Source: Proteobacteria bacterium CG1_02_64_396
GTDB taxonomy: Bacteria > Pseudomonadota > MNWR01 > CG1-02-64-396
NCBI GenBank assembly: GCA_001872725.1
Contig: MNWR01000073.1
Coordinates: 1-39,183 of the forward strand
Reading direction: 5' to 3'
DNA length: 39,183 nt
The stretch's first letter is position 1; every line of letters starts with the position of its first letter. The notes below the pieces were generated by a model, which saw only the letters and a list, made by a program, of their open reading frames with translations, did not search any database and was not told the origin of the DNA. Shown here piece by piece: positions 22,908 through 31,779 of this stretch. Position numbers and translations under genes: made by a program.

Positions 22908-24260
22908 ATGAATCCGAGCGCCATCGACATCGTCAGCGACCACCGCCGCATGCCCCCCCTACATCGCGGCGGCGCCCTGTATTTGGGCAACCTGTACGCC
23001 ATCTTCTATGGCGACGGCTCCCGCACCCGCGAGTTGATGGGGCGGGTTTCGGGGTTCTTCGGCTACGGGGGGCGGTTGCTACCCATCGTCGATCTGCTCT
23101 ACCCCCAGGGGCCCAACCTACTGTTGCTGGAGCAGATTCCCGACCCCCCTTTGCTCGATCTCCTGGGGGGGCACCTGGCCCTAAGCCTGCCCCGCTTCGA
23201 GGTGATCGAACCGGAGCAGGCCTCCACTTTCGAGCAGGGGCTGGCCTCCCGCCCCGATCTTCTCCCCCAGGCGGGCATCCAGCCCGGTTTCTGGATCGAC
23301 GGTTTTGTCGCCGACGCCGAGTTGGAGCGGTTGGGGCACCACTTCGGGCTGCGTCCGGCGACCACCTGCATCGCCAGCCGCCACGCCAACGACAAAAGCA
23401 GACTGCGACTGTTCCTTGAATCCCAGGGGCTGCCCCGCTTCGATGGGGGGTTGGTGCACAACCTTGAGGATGTCGCCCGCATGGGGATCCAACTGCGGGG
23501 GATGGGATACCGGCGGGCGGCGCTGCGGGCCGCCATCGGCGCCTCGGGGTTCGGCTTTTGGCCGGTCGACCTGGAGGGGGGCGATCCACTGCCCGACCCG
23601 CCCCATCTGTTCGAACACGGCCCCGCCCTGCTTGAAGGGTGGCTGGCACCGGGGGTCGACGGCATCGATGAGGTCACCTCCCCCAGCGTGCAGTTCTTCA
23701 TCGCCCAGGACGATTCGGTCTGCCTGTACGACCTGACCGGGCAGATCCTGCGCGAACGGGCCATCCACGAAGGAAACATCGCCCCTCCGGTCGATCTGCC
23801 CACCTCCGAGGTCGCCGCCGCACTGGTCGAATACAGCCGCCCCCTGGTCGCTTGGCTCCACAGCCAGGGGTACCGCGGCCCCGGCAGTATCGATTTTCTG
23901 GTGGTGCAGCGGGGGTCGAACTGGGAGGTCAAAATTTGCGAAATCAACGCCCGGGTCACCGGCGCCACCTACCCCTCGTTGCTGGCCCGCCGTCTGCTGC
24001 CGGGGGGGGGATGGATGCTGCGCAATGTGCTGCTGGCTCCTGGCCAAAACGCCGCCGCCCTGATTGCAGCGCTGCACGACAGCGGCTTGATGTTCAAACC
24101 GGGGGGGGAGCGAGGGGTGATCCCCGAAAACCTGATTCACGGCGATGGGGGCAAGCTCATCAAGGGGCAGATGCTCTTCATGGCCCCGACCTCCCACGAA
24201 TGCCTTCAGCTGGCCGATGAACTGGCTCGTCGTTTACACCACAGGCTGCGTTATGAATGA
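22908..24260 (+). CDS. Pre-ATP-grasp / ATP-grasp ligase-like protein
   Basis: 450 residues from the ATG at 22908; a GTG at 22827 would add 27 dissimilar residues and I cannot exclude it. The N-terminal third (GNLYAIFYGDGSRTRELMGRV... broken here, with FFGYGGRLLPIVD) resembles a pre-ATP-grasp domain. The C-terminal half has ATP-grasp features: an acidic/metal segment SIDFLVVQRGSNWEVKICE and EINARVTGATYPSLLAR near residue 345, the typical ExNxR metal-binding end. Such proteins join a carboxylate to an amine via acyl phosphate; relatives include amino-acid or peptide ligases of the PGM1 type. It overlaps an M20 peptidase gene by eight bases, so translation is coupled and the two probably make and trim, or salvage, the same amide product. 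No other biosynthetic genes are adjacent. Substrate unknown. Confidence 0.72.
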   Translation: MNPSAIDIVSDHRRMPPLHRGGALYLGNLYAIFYGDGSRTRELMGRVSGFFGYGGRLLPIVDLLYPQGPNLLLLEQIPDPPLLDLLGGHLALSLPRFEVIEPEQASTFEQGLASRPDLLPQAGIQPGFWIDGFVADAELERLGHHFGLRPATTCIASRHANDKSRLRLFLESQGLPRFDGGLVHNLEDVARMGIQLRGMGYRRAALRAAIGASGFGFWPVDLEGGDPLPDPPHLFEHGPALLEGWLAPGVDGIDEVTSPSVQFFIAQDDSVCLYDLTGQILRERAIHEGNIAPPVDLPTSEVAAALVEYSRPLVAWLHSQGYRGPGSIDFLVVQRGSNWEVKICEINARVTGATYPSLLARRLLPGGGWMLRNVLLAPGQNAAALIAALHDSGLMFKPGGERGVIPENLIHGDGGKLIKGQMLFMAPTSHECLQLADELARRLHHRLRYE

Positions 24261-25350
24261 AAGCGACTCCCGTATTTTAGAGTTGGCCAAAGCCCTGATT
24301 CTGATCCCCTCCATCGAGGGAAACCCCCAGGGGCTGGCCCATGCGGTGCGGTTGGTGCGCAGCCATATCGAAGAGGTTGCCGGGGTCGAGATCGACGACT
24401 ACATGGTCGAAGGCAGACCCTGTTTCGTGGCCCACCCTGCGGGCAACCGAATGGTGGCGGTGATGCTGGTGGGGCATGTCGATGTGGTCGAGGGGCGGGA
24501 GGAGCAGTTCTTCCCGGTGGTGCGCGACGGTCGGCTCTACGGGCGCGGCGCGGGCGACATGAAGGGGCAGGTGGCGATTTTGGCCGAGCTGTTTCGCCTG
24601 CTGCTGAGCGAGCGCCCCTACCCCCTGGGGCTGATGATCACCAGCGACGAGGAGTCGGGCGGGGAGCACGGGGTACAGTGGCTGCTCGAAAAACAGGGGG
24701 TGCGCTGCGAGGTCGCTTTGATTCCCGATTCGGGGCGGATCGACGAGATCGTGGTGCGCGAAAAAGGGGTCATCAACGGCAAACTCACCACCCACGGGGT
24801 GCGGGGCCACAGCTCCCGACCCTGGCAGGGGGACAACGCCATCCACCGCCTGGTGCAGATCATCCACCGCCTCACCACACGCTTCGAGGCGCTGGCGCAG
24901 GGGGCCGAGCAACACTGGCACCCGACCCTGTCGGTCAACGTCATCGCCACCGCCAACCATGCCTTCAACCGAATCCCAGGCCACGCCGAGGCAACCGTCG
25001 ACATCCGCCATCCGGCGCAGTGGCATGCCAGTTCGTTGCTTGAACTGATCGAGGAGGAGGCGGCCAAGGAGGGGGGGAGCTTCAATGTCGAGATCGCCGC
25101 CGAACCGCTCGAAACCGAGCCCGATACCCGGTTTCAGGCCATTGCCCAGGAGGTGATCGGCCGCGAGGTGCGCTTTGTTTCGGAACACGGCGGCTCCGAC
25201 GGGCGGTTCTTCACCCGGCAGGGGATCCCGGTGGTCATGGCCCGCCCCGAACTGGGGGGGCTGCACGGGGACAACGAATGGATCGATGTGCATTCGATGA
25301 TGCAGTTTCGGCAGATTGTGGAGCGGTATGTGCGGCAGGTGCTGGGGTAG
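24253..25350 (+). CDS. M20-family metallopeptidase/deacylase (ArgE/DapE-like)
   Basis: 365 residues. M20 enzymes hydrolyse N-acyl amino acids or small peptides with two zinc ions, in the cytosol. Visible: first metal histidine in LVGHVDVVEG near residue 75; bridging aspartate in GRGAGDMKGQ near 103; catalytic/metal glutamates in SDEESGGEHG near 131; the lid domain beginning VRGHSSRPWQGDNA; and the final histidine in LGGLHGDNEW near 338. The ATG at 24253 overlaps the ATP-grasp stop by eight bases. A DapE or ArgE identity is not claimed: the operon context with a ligase-like ATP-grasp enzyme is not that of arginine or lysine synthesis. Substrate unknown. Confidence 0.88.
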   Translation: MNESDSRILELAKALILIPSIEGNPQGLAHAVRLVRSHIEEVAGVEIDDYMVEGRPCFVAHPAGNRMVAVMLVGHVDVVEGREEQFFPVVRDGRLYGRGAGDMKGQVAILAELFRLLLSERPYPLGLMITSDEESGGEHGVQWLLEKQGVRCEVALIPDSGRIDEIVVREKGVINGKLTTHGVRGHSSRPWQGDNAIHRLVQIIHRLTTRFEALAQGAEQHWHPTLSVNVIATANHAFNRIPGHAEATVDIRHPAQWHASSLLELIEEEAAKEGGSFNVEIAAEPLETEPDTRFQAIAQEVIGREVRFVSEHGGSDGRFFTRQGIPVVMARPELGGLHGDNEWIDVHSMMQFRQIVERYVRQVLG

Positions 25351-25372
25351 GTTTTGACGGGGTCGTCCGCAA

Positions 25373-25414
25373 GGCTGTCCACGGTTTCAGTGGTGGACTC
25401 AACCGTGGGCAGCC
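25373..25414. other. Hairpin between convergent M20 and aroC genes
   Basis: GGCTGTCCACGGTT pairs with AACCGTGGGCAGCC (one G-T pair) around a 14-base loop that itself holds small repeats. There is no T run, so a factor-independent terminator is not proven. Its place between two convergent stop codons makes a transcript-end role likely. Confidence 0.5.
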
Positions 25415-25427
25415 CAGTGACGGAAGA

Positions 25428-26531
25428 CTATCCCCCCCCCATCCCCGCCAAGGTCGCCGCCAACGATTGCGGGTCGCGCCCGGTCTGGGCGCGGTGGCGC
25501 AACCAGTGATCCATCAACACCAGCGCCACCATCGCCTCGGCGATGGGGACGGCGCGGATCCCCACGCAGGGATCGTGGCGGCCGTGGGTGACAACCTCGA
25601 TGGGATGGCCTTGCTTGTCGATGGAGCGGCGGGGGATGGCAATCGAGGAGGTCGGTTTAATGGCCAGACGGGCAAGCAAATCCTGCCCCGAGGAAATCCC
25701 CCCGAGCACCCCTCCGGCATGGTTACCGACGAATCCTTCGGGGGTGATTTCATCGCCGTGTTGAGAACCGCGCTGCCCGACCACGCCAAACCCATCCCCG
25801 ATCTCGACCCCCTTGACTGCGTTGATCCCCATCAGCGCCTTGGCGATGTCGGCATCGAGTCGGTCGAATACCGGCTCCCCCAACCCCACCGGCATTCCGG
25901 TCGCCAGCACCTGCAACTCGGCGCCGATAGAATCACCCGCATTGCGGGCCGCTTCGACCTCGGCGGTCATGGCGGCCACGGCGTTTTCGTCGGGGCAAAA
26001 CAGAGGGTTTTGGCCGATCCGATTCAGGTCGACTTGGGCGATGCGGGCGGCGCCGATGGCGCTGACCCAGGCGTGAATCGCCACCCCATACTGACCGAGG
26101 AATTTCTTGGCAATCGCCCCGGCAGCGACCCGCATGGCGGTCTCCCGAGCCGAGGAGCGCCCGCCGCCGCGATGGTCGCGGATCCCATATTTGTGCCAGT
26201 ACCCCCAATCGGCATGGCCGGGCCGGAAGGTCTCACTGAGGTTGCCGTAATCCTTGCTGCGCTGGTCGGTATTGCGGATGAGTAAACCTATGGGGGTGCC
26301 AGTGGTCCTGCCCTCGAACACCCCAGAGAGGATCTCGACTTGATCACCCTCTTGGCGCTGGGTGGTGAGTTTGGATTGGCCAGGACGGCGGCGGTCGAGG
26401 TCGCCTTGCAGGTCGGCCTCGCTGAGCGGCAGGCCGGGGGGGCACCCCTCGACGATGGCCAGCAGGCCGGCGCCGTGGCTTTCGCCCGCCGTACTTACCC
26501 GGAATATCGATCCAAACGTATCGCCAGCCAT
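25428..26531 (-). CDS. aroC: Chorismate synthase
   Basis: 367 residues, normal length. It removes phosphate from EPSP to give chorismate, the last common step to aromatic amino acids and folate, using reduced FMN. Signatures: [18 protein letters not shown] at residue 16-33, [57 protein letters not shown], and near the C-terminus [11 protein letters not shown] and [10 protein letters not shown]. GEs-H and RSSARET are the family motifs. The start ATG opens directly on the conserved N-terminus. It is transcribed alone, divergent from hsp20 with 104 bases between starts, and convergent with the M20 gene. Confidence 0.98.
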   Translation of the reverse strand: MAGDTFGSIFRVSTAGESHGAGLLAIVEGCPPGLPLSEADLQGDLDRRRPGQSKLTTQRQEGDQVEILSGVFEGRTTGTPIGLLIRNTDQRSKDYGNLSETFRPGHADWGYWHKYGIRDHRGGGRSSARETAMRVAAGAIAKKFLGQYGVAIHAWVSAIGAARIAQVDLNRIGQNPLFCPDENAVAAMTAEVEAARNAGDSIGAELQVLATGMPVGLGEPVFDRLDADIAKALMGINAVKGVEIGDGFGVVGQRGSQHGDEITPEGFVGNHAGGVLGGISSGQDLLARLAIKPTSSIAIPRRSIDKQGHPIEVVTHGRHDPCVGIRAVPIAEAMVALVLMDHWLRHRAQTGRDPQSLAATLAGMGGG

Positions 26532-26541
26532 ATACCCATAC

Positions 26542-26569
26542 CTTGACGGAGAAATGCGCTCCCTTACAT
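26542..26569 (+). promoter_or_regulatory. Candidate heat-shock (sigma-32-like) promoter for hsp20
   Basis: CTTGAC at 26542-26547, a 13-base spacer, then CCCTTACAT at 26561-26569. This resembles the RpoH pattern CTTGAA-N13-17-CCCCAT, and lies 67 bases before the hsp20 ATG in the aroC/hsp20 divergent gap. The -10 part departs from consensus, and TTGACG alone could also be a housekeeping -35 box. Confidence 0.35.
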
Positions 26570-26635
26570 GGGGGCGTTGTGCATTGTGCGCGAGACATCC
26601 CGCCTCGAAGGCTCAAATGGAAAGGAGAAACACCC

Positions 26636-27073
26636 ATGTCCCTAGTCCGCTTCGATCCGTTCCGTGAACTACAGCAGATGCAAACCAGCCTAGGCCGCCT
26701 GTTCGGCGAGCTCGACCCCCGACAGGGCGAGGGGCTCGATCAAGATTCCTGGTCCCCTTCGGTCGACATTGTGGAGAAGAAGGAGGCGATCGTCATCCAG
26801 GCCGACCTACCGGGGGTCAAGAAGGAGGACATCCACGTCGAGGTCAACCATGGCCTGCTGACCATCAAGGGGGAGCGGCGCTTTGAGCAAGAGAGCGAGG
26901 AGCACAACGTCCACCGCCTGGAGCGGCGCTACGGCAGTTTTTCACGCTCGTTTTCGCTGCCCGACAGCGTCGATGCCGACCAGATCAAGGCGGCGATGAG
27001 CGACGGCACCCTGGAGCTGACCCTGCCCAAGATCGAAAAGGCCGCGCCCAAAAAAATCGACATCTCAGGTTAA
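26636..27073 (+). CDS. Hsp20/alpha-crystallin small heat-shock protein
   Basis: 145 residues. An ATP-independent holdase that binds unfolding proteins in the cytosol and hands them to DnaK/ClpB. The N-terminus (SLVRFDPFRELQQMQ, LGRLFGEL) is typical of the class A bacterial proteins. The alpha-crystallin domain spans about 40-135: WSPSVDIVEKKEAIVI, ADLPGVKKEDIHVEV, LTIKGERRFE, RRYGSFSRSFSLP and ADQIKAAMSDGTLELTLPK. The ATG at 26636 follows AAAGGAGAAA; the frame is open 93 bases further up but that part is leader. A sigma-32-like sequence precedes it and a strong terminator follows, so it is a one-gene unit. Confidence 0.95.
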   Translation: MSLVRFDPFRELQQMQTSLGRLFGELDPRQGEGLDQDSWSPSVDIVEKKEAIVIQADLPGVKKEDIHVEVNHGLLTIKGERRFEQESEEHNVHRLERRYGSFSRSFSLPDSVDADQIKAAMSDGTLELTLPKIEKAAPKKIDISG

Positions 27074-27095
27074 CCCCGGTCGCAAATCCCCAAAG

Positions 27096-27129
27096 AAAAA
27101 GGGCGGTGGAGATCCACCGCCCTTTTTTT
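27096..27129. terminator. Bidirectional terminator between hsp20 and the barrel-protein gene
   Basis: GGGCGGTGGA and TCCACCGCCC pair perfectly around GA, flanked by A5 on the left and T7 on the right, so it works in both directions. It lies between the stops of hsp20 (plus) and the gene at 27154 (minus). Confidence 0.9.
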
Positions 27130-27153
27130 GCCTGCTTACAAACCGCTGGGTTT

Positions 27154-28254
27154 TTACTTCCAGCCTAGAGTCGCCTGCACCATGTAACGGGTATCGACCT
27201 GCTGCCCGGCATAGCCGCCCAGCTCGGTCTGATAGTAGGTCGCCGCCACGGTCATGATCCAGAAACGAACCTCGGCGCCCGCAGTGGGGTAACCACCGTT
27301 CAAACCGCCGCGCAGCAGCAGATGACGCCCCATCAAGCCCAGCTCGGCACCGAGGTGGAGCCGCTTGGCAATCGAGGTGTCGCCATAGCCGTTGGTGATG
27401 TCTTCGTAATCGGCGGCCAGTACCAGATCGGCAGCCCACGATTCGGGGTGGATGGAGACCCCGGCATTGACGGTCATAGGGATCTTGCGGGTTTGATCGT
27501 CAAAGAGGTTGGTGATGTTCATGGCAGAAACGGCAACCTTGGGATTCAGCGCCGTGAGGAAGGGCAGCTTGTAGGCAAGCCCCACATCGAAAGCGCTGTC
27601 GGTGACGGTCTCACTCGTGGTTCCGGGGCTCCAGTCGTAGTTGGGATCCGACAACTGCGCCATGGTCACCGCTTCGTGCAACCACTGCCGTTGCAAGAAC
27701 TTACCCGCCACACCCAGCCGAAGGCCGTCGGTTAGCTCAAACGAGGCGCCCACAATGGCACCGGCATCGAGACTGGAATTGATCTCCACGGCGCCCGCCG
27801 AAGAGAAGGGATTGTGGACCATGGCGTCGACTTGGGCTTTGCCAATGGCGGCCACGGCGAAGTTATCCCAGGCAACGGTGGGGGTGACAGCGGCACGCAG
27901 ATGCAGCAATTCCCCTTGATGGGCGATCACCACCTTGGTGGTTTCGGTAGTCCTCAGGTTGGGATCGGGATTGTTCGCCGCATTGTTCAGGTCATTGGCG
28001 AACAATTTGAGGTTGTCGTTCACCTCGACCAAGGGGTTGATCAATTCGAGCTGCATCGGCTGCTCGGCCAGGTTGGCGGGGTTGGTCCAGAGGGCATCGG
28101 ATTCCTCCCCCACCGCCACGCCGGTCCCACCCATGGCCGAAACCCGGGGGGAGTCGTAGAGGTGGTAGTACTCGTAATTGACGGGGGCGGCCTGGACAGA
28201 GGCGGCGGCCAACACCAAGAGGGCGGTAGTGCTCGCGGTCAGAATACGTTTCAT
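27154..28254 (-). CDS. Outer-membrane beta-barrel protein (TraF/PorV-like), unknown substrate
   Basis: 366 residues. A Sec signal peptide (LTASTTALLVLAAASVQA, cleaved after AQA-type VQA) is followed by SPRVSAMGGTGVAVGEESDALWTNPANLAE, given here in part: the AMGGxGVA...NPAnL pattern typical of FadL-, PorV- and TraF-like barrels. Many alternating strands follow (LRLGVAGKFLQRQWL; FDVGLAYKLPF; KRLHLGAELGLMGRHLLLRGG; RYMVQATLGWK with aromatic C-terminal region). The second ATG, at 28254, is chosen because GGGGG stands eight bases before it. It lies 12 bases after a lipoprotein gene on the same strand, so the two are probably one envelope unit. Substrate or partner cannot be read from sequence. Confidence 0.78.
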   Translation of the reverse strand: MKRILTASTTALLVLAAASVQAAPVNYEYYHLYDSPRVSAMGGTGVAVGEESDALWTNPANLAEQPMQLELINPLVEVNDNLKLFANDLNNAANNPDPNLRTTETTKVVIAHQGELLHLRAAVTPTVAWDNFAVAAIGKAQVDAMVHNPFSSAGAVEINSSLDAGAIVGASFELTDGLRLGVAGKFLQRQWLHEAVTMAQLSDPNYDWSPGTTSETVTDSAFDVGLAYKLPFLTALNPKVAVSAMNITNLFDDQTRKIPMTVNAGVSIHPESWAADLVLAADYEDITNGYGDTSIAKRLHLGAELGLMGRHLLLRGGLNGGYPTAGAEVRFWIMTVAATYYQTELGGYAGQQVDTRYMVQATLGWK

Positions 28255-28266
28255 GGTCATTCCCCC

Positions 28267-29130
28267 TTATTGACCCATCATGCCGGCAAAACCGCCCTGG
28301 GTGTTGGCATAGGCGTTGACGTTGGAGGCGGTCAGGTAAGCACTGATGTTGGCCTGGGTAACCCCGGCCGAGCTGCCACAGGGAATCGTTTGACCTGGAT
28401 TGGCCGGATCGGCGATGGGAGTGCAGGGGGTCGCCGCGATGTTGGCGCGCAGGGTGGCCATATCGGGCACCGTCGGATCGATCGACTGGGCCAGCGAGTC
28501 AACCATGGAGGTACTGCCCGCCAAAGCGCCGGCGCCGTTGATCATCCCGGCGATGGCCTGCGAAGCCAGCACCGTCGCCGAAACGGAATTACCCCCCACA
28601 GAAATGTTGGGATTGGCATTGGCAGTAAAAGCGTTATTGATATCGGCGGGCGTCGGTTGCGAAGAACCGGTCACCTGAGCCACCACCGAGCCGAGCAACA
28701 CCATCGAGGCGAAGGCCGCCTGGGCTTGCAGTTGGGTGTTGTTGGGATCGGCTTGCAGCGCCTGATTCAGTTGGGTGACCGCATTGCTCAGATTCTGGGC
28801 GTCGGCAGGACTCGCACTGAAGCTCAAACCGCTCAACGCCGTCGAATTGGCAGTTCCGGAAGGACCGGCGGTCACAAGATCAAGCATGGTCTGGGTGTCG
28901 ATCCCCGCCGCCCCCATCGCCGCCGCCGCATAATCGAGGGGATTCACCGAGCCGAGAGGGGCGTTGAGGATGGCGTCGTAGTTGCCCTGATCGAGGTTCA
29001 GGCGATTCTGATATTCCCTGGACTGATCGCTATCTTTGGCTCCGGAATCGAGCCCTTGAATGCTGTTGCATCCGGCCAGCAGGAGCAGCGACGCCGCCGT
29101 CGCCCCCCCAAAAATTTGCCAGTGTTTCAT
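28267..29130 (-). CDS. Ala/Asn/Ser-rich lipoprotein, unknown function
   Basis: 287 residues. Lipoprotein signal with LLLLAGCNS, cysteine at residue 21; Asn-Ser after it favours the outer membrane over retention. The rest is unusually rich in Ala, Asn, Ser and Thr and poor in charge beyond residue 60. A helical stretch at about 115-150 (NLSNAVTQLNQALQADPNN) is TPR-like. A loop with two cysteines (CTPIADPANPGQTIPC, 16 residues) near 240 may form a disulfide. It ends in AYANTQGGFAGMMGQ. GAGGAG stands before the ATG. I do not recognise the family. The barrel-protein gene follows after 12 bases, suggesting a cell-surface pair. Confidence 0.7.
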   Translation of the reverse strand: MKHWQIFGGATAASLLLLAGCNSIQGLDSGAKDSDQSREYQNRLNLDQGNYDAILNAPLGSVNPLDYAAAAMGAAGIDTQTMLDLVTAGPSGTANSTALSGLSFSASPADAQNLSNAVTQLNQALQADPNNTQLQAQAAFASMVLLGSVVAQVTGSSQPTPADINNAFTANANPNISVGGNSVSATVLASQAIAGMINGAGALAGSTSMVDSLAQSIDPTVPDMATLRANIAATPCTPIADPANPGQTIPCGSSAGVTQANISAYLTASNVNAYANTQGGFAGMMGQ

Positions 29131-29281
29131 CGTCGCTTCTCCTCTTTGTGTGGTTGACGCAAAAGGGCTGCGTCGCATGAATCGTTGGGAAAATCGTCAA
29201 CTGCCCAAAGCAAGCTTAGGCAGGGTCTGCTCCGCCTACCACCTGGAGCCTCAAAGTCGTGCAGTCAATCACACGCCAACC

Positions 29282-29527
29282 CTACAACGGTTCATCTCGA
29301 TCCGTCGTACCACCATCACGACAGCGGACGCAGTGCCCATCGGGGTCGAGCCCCTCCTTGGGTAGATAGGTGCCACACTTGCTGCAAGGGAGTAAGGGAT
29401 TCACCCCCTGCTCAGATTCGGTCTCATCGGGCAACTGCGGTTGCCGCCACCAGTCCCGAACCGTCAAAAACGCCCGCCAGATCAATACGAGCAGCAGCCC
29501 CGCAATCAAAATACGCAGCAGTCCCAT
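29282..29527 (-). CDS. Small membrane protein with zinc-ribbon-like tail
   Basis: 81 residues. One N-terminal membrane helix (LLRILIAGLLLVLIW), a basic/aromatic turn WRQPQLPDE, then four cysteines as CSKCGTYLP and CVRCRD: two CxxC pairs that could bind zinc. This resembles the PP0621-like family of small conserved proteobacterial proteins, whose function is unknown. Its ATG overlaps the hemL stop (TAATG), so it is translated with hemL. The 151 bases to the next gene downstream show no feature. Confidence 0.75.
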   Translation of the reverse strand: MGLLRILIAGLLLVLIWRAFLTVRDWWRQPQLPDETESEQGVNPLLPCSKCGTYLPKEGLDPDGHCVRCRDGGTTDRDEPL

Positions 29528-30810
29528 TACTTCAAACCGCTCAACACCTCGGTCGCCGCCGCCAGGGTTTGTTCTAGATGGGCCTGGGTGTGGGCTGCCG
29601 AGACGAATCCGGCCTCGAATTGGGAGGGGGCCAGGTATTGACCGCGAGCCAGCATCCCCTGAAACCAGGCGTTGAAGCGGGTCAGATCGCTCCCCTGGGC
29701 CTGGGCGAAGTTGTGCACTGGTCCCTCCCGGAAGAAGAGGCCGAACATTCCCCCCACCCTGCTGGCGGCAATCGCCACATCGGCCTTGGCGGCGATGCCG
29801 ACAATCCCATCGACCAGGAAAGCGACCTTGGCGCTCAACTCCTCGAAGAAGCCGGGGACCGAGATCAACTCCAGGGTTTTGATCCCCGCCGCCATCGCCA
29901 GAGGGTTTCCCGACAAAGTGCCCGCCTGATAAACCGGACCGGCGGGGGAGATCAGCTCCATCAGTTCGCGCTTGCCGCCAAAGGCACCCACCGGCAGACC
30001 GCCGCCGATCACCTTACCCATGGTGGTCAAATCGGGGGTGACCCCGTAGTGGGCCTGGGCACCCCCCAGGGCGACTCGGAAGCCGGTCATCACCTCGTCG
30101 AAAATCAAGACCACGCCGTGACGGGTGCAAGCCTCGCGCAGCCGCTCCAGGTAACCGGGGATCGGGGGGACGCAGCCCATGTTGCCTGCCACCGGCTCGA
30201 CGATGATCGCCGCGACGTTGTGCCCGTTTTGCTCAAGATAGGCATCGACCGCGGAGCCGTCGTTGTAGGGTAAGGTGATCGTGTGGCGGGCGTAGTCGGC
30301 GGGGACGCCGGGGGAATCGGGCTCGCCAAAGGTGGCGGCGCCGGAACCGGCCTTGACCAACAGGCCGTCGGAATGGCCGTGATAACCGCCGTCGAACTTG
30401 ATGATGTCGTCACGCTTGGTGGCGGCCCGGGCAAGCCGGATGGCGCTCATGGTCGCCTCGGTCCCCGAACTGACCATGCGCACCATCTCTACGCTGGGCA
30501 CCAAATCGACCACCATCTCGGCCAGGCGAATCTCGGCCTCGGTGGGGGCGCCGAAGGAGGTCCCCCCCTGGGCCACGTCGCACACCGCCTTGAGAACCTC
30601 GGGGTGGGCATGACCCAGGATCATCGGTCCCCAAGAACCAACGTAGTCAAGGTACCGCTTGCCACTCACGTCGGTAATGAAGGGACCACTGGCGCTTTGG
30701 ATGAAGGGGGGATGCCCCCCCACCGCCCGGAAGGCCCGAACCGGGGAATTGACCCCACCGGGGATGACGCGACGGGCACGCTCGAACAACTGGGACGAAT
30801 CGGCACTCAT
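29527..30810 (-). CDS. hemL: Glutamate-1-semialdehyde 2,1-aminomutase
   Basis: 427 residues, standard length. HemL converts glutamate-1-semialdehyde to 5-aminolevulinate with PLP, in the C5 route to haem. PLP site: [17 protein letters not shown] near 112, [11 protein letters not shown] near 143, [16 protein letters not shown] near 237, and the Schiff-base lysine at 266 in [34 protein letters not shown] follows. The N-terminus [13 protein letters not shown] is typical. The ATG is used; AGGAG is 12 bases upstream. It lies 58 bases after the amidotransferase-like gene and overlaps the small zinc-ribbon gene by one base. Use of the C5 pathway fits most proteobacteria outside the alpha class. Confidence 0.97.
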   Translation of the reverse strand: MSADSSQLFERARRVIPGGVNSPVRAFRAVGGHPPFIQSASGPFITDVSGKRYLDYVGSWGPMILGHAHPEVLKAVCDVAQGGTSFGAPTEAEIRLAEMVVDLVPSVEMVRMVSSGTEATMSAIRLARAATKRDDIIKFDGGYHGHSDGLLVKAGSGAATFGEPDSPGVPADYARHTITLPYNDGSAVDAYLEQNGHNVAAIIVEPVAGNMGCVPPIPGYLERLREACTRHGVVLIFDEVMTGFRVALGGAQAHYGVTPDLTTMGKVIGGGLPVGAFGGKRELMELISPAGPVYQAGTLSGNPLAMAAGIKTLELISVPGFFEELSAKVAFLVDGIVGIAAKADVAIAASRVGGMFGLFFREGPVHNFAQAQGSDLTRFNAWFQGMLARGQYLAPSQFEAGFVSAAHTQAHLEQTLAAATEVLSGLK

Positions 30811-30868
30811 GGAAACAAACGCTCCTAAAAATCAAGCCCGGGCGGTCAAGACCGCTTCATAAAGCAGA

Positions 30869-31576
30869 TTAAACGTCGAGCAAGCCCGACAAACGCAGCA
30901 CATTGATTGCCAGCCTCTGCCCCGCCGCGCCGAGCGCCTGGGCATGCCCACGGGCCGCCTCGATGCAGACCAGTGGATCGGTCGGGACGAAATCGCCGTA
31001 CTCCATCACCATGTCTTCGAGCAGGGCGCTTTTGACCTGGGGATGAAACCATAGTGCATAGCCCTTGGCGCCGATGCGGGCAATCAAGGGTTCACCCTGG
31101 GGATCGACCGCCAGCACCACCGCATCGGCGGGCAGCGTCACCCGGTCGGTCTGCCAGCGCAGCACCGGGAAGGGTTCACTCAGCCCGGCAAGCAGGGGGT
31201 CGACGAGTCCCGCCTCGGTGGGGTGCGCCTTGGTCAGGGTGCAAAAGGGATCGCAAGGCTCAACCCGACCCCCGTGGCCGGTGGCGAGCAGCTGCCCCCC
31301 AAGTTCAATCCCCACCACGGTAACCCCCTCGCGCAGGGCGATGCGCAGGAAACGCTCCTCACCCTTCAGGTGGGCCACCTCGTCGCGGTGGCGTGGCCCC
31401 ATCGGCCCCCCCAGCGAGATCACCAGGCGGTGCCCCTGCGGCAACAAGGGGACCGCATCGCCCACATAGGGGCGGCAGTAATCGAATCCTATTCCTAAGG
31501 TTTCGAAGGGGACTTCCCACTGGGCCAGAAACTCGGCGTGGCTGTGCTGCAAAACCAAAACGGGGTGTCGCGGCAT
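30869..31576 (-). CDS. Class I glutamine amidotransferase-like protein, catalytic Cys replaced
   Basis: 235 residues with the GATase-1 fold of GMP-synthase-like stand-alone proteins: ISLGGPMGPRHRDEV near 54, GEERFLRIALREGVTVVG, then GIELGGQLLATGHGG near 89. The nucleophile elbow is normally GxCxGxQ; here position 91 is glutamate instead of cysteine. Also RWQTDRVTLP stands where WHxD is usual. The late histidine is kept but with Gln for the partner Glu (LWFHPQVKSALLED). Without the cysteine, glutamine hydrolysis by the usual mechanism is not possible, so this may be a binding protein or a different hydrolase. It is 58 bases upstream of hemL on the same strand, so possibly co-transcribed. The start ATG opens directly on the conserved part. 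Confidence 0.8.
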   Translation of the reverse strand: MPRHPVLVLQHSHAEFLAQWEVPFETLGIGFDYCRPYVGDAVPLLPQGHRLVISLGGPMGPRHRDEVAHLKGEERFLRIALREGVTVVGIELGGQLLATGHGGRVEPCDPFCTLTKAHPTEAGLVDPLLAGLSEPFPVLRWQTDRVTLPADAVVLAVDPQGEPLIARIGAKGYALWFHPQVKSALLEDMVMEYGDFVPTDPLVCIEAARGHAQALGAAGQRLAINVLRLSGLLDV

Positions 31577-31779
31577 GTCATTCTCAGGGCAGCAGGGTTC
31601 ACCTCATCATCGAGGGAACAACCTTGAGCGATGCCCACCCAAGCGGGAGGACGGTACGGCTTCATGCCGGCATTTTTTCCTACAGCATCGACGCCGGGTG
31701 GCGCGATTTCATGATGGTAACGATAATCCCTCCCAGCGCCATCTTCCCTACCCTCCATCGCCCCCATCCGGATCAACCC

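Noticed and set aside
31660-31680. Palindrome ATGCCGGCAT followed by T6, looking like a terminator before the DsrE-like gene
   Set aside because: A stem without loop is too short to be stable, and there is no plus-strand gene upstream of it.
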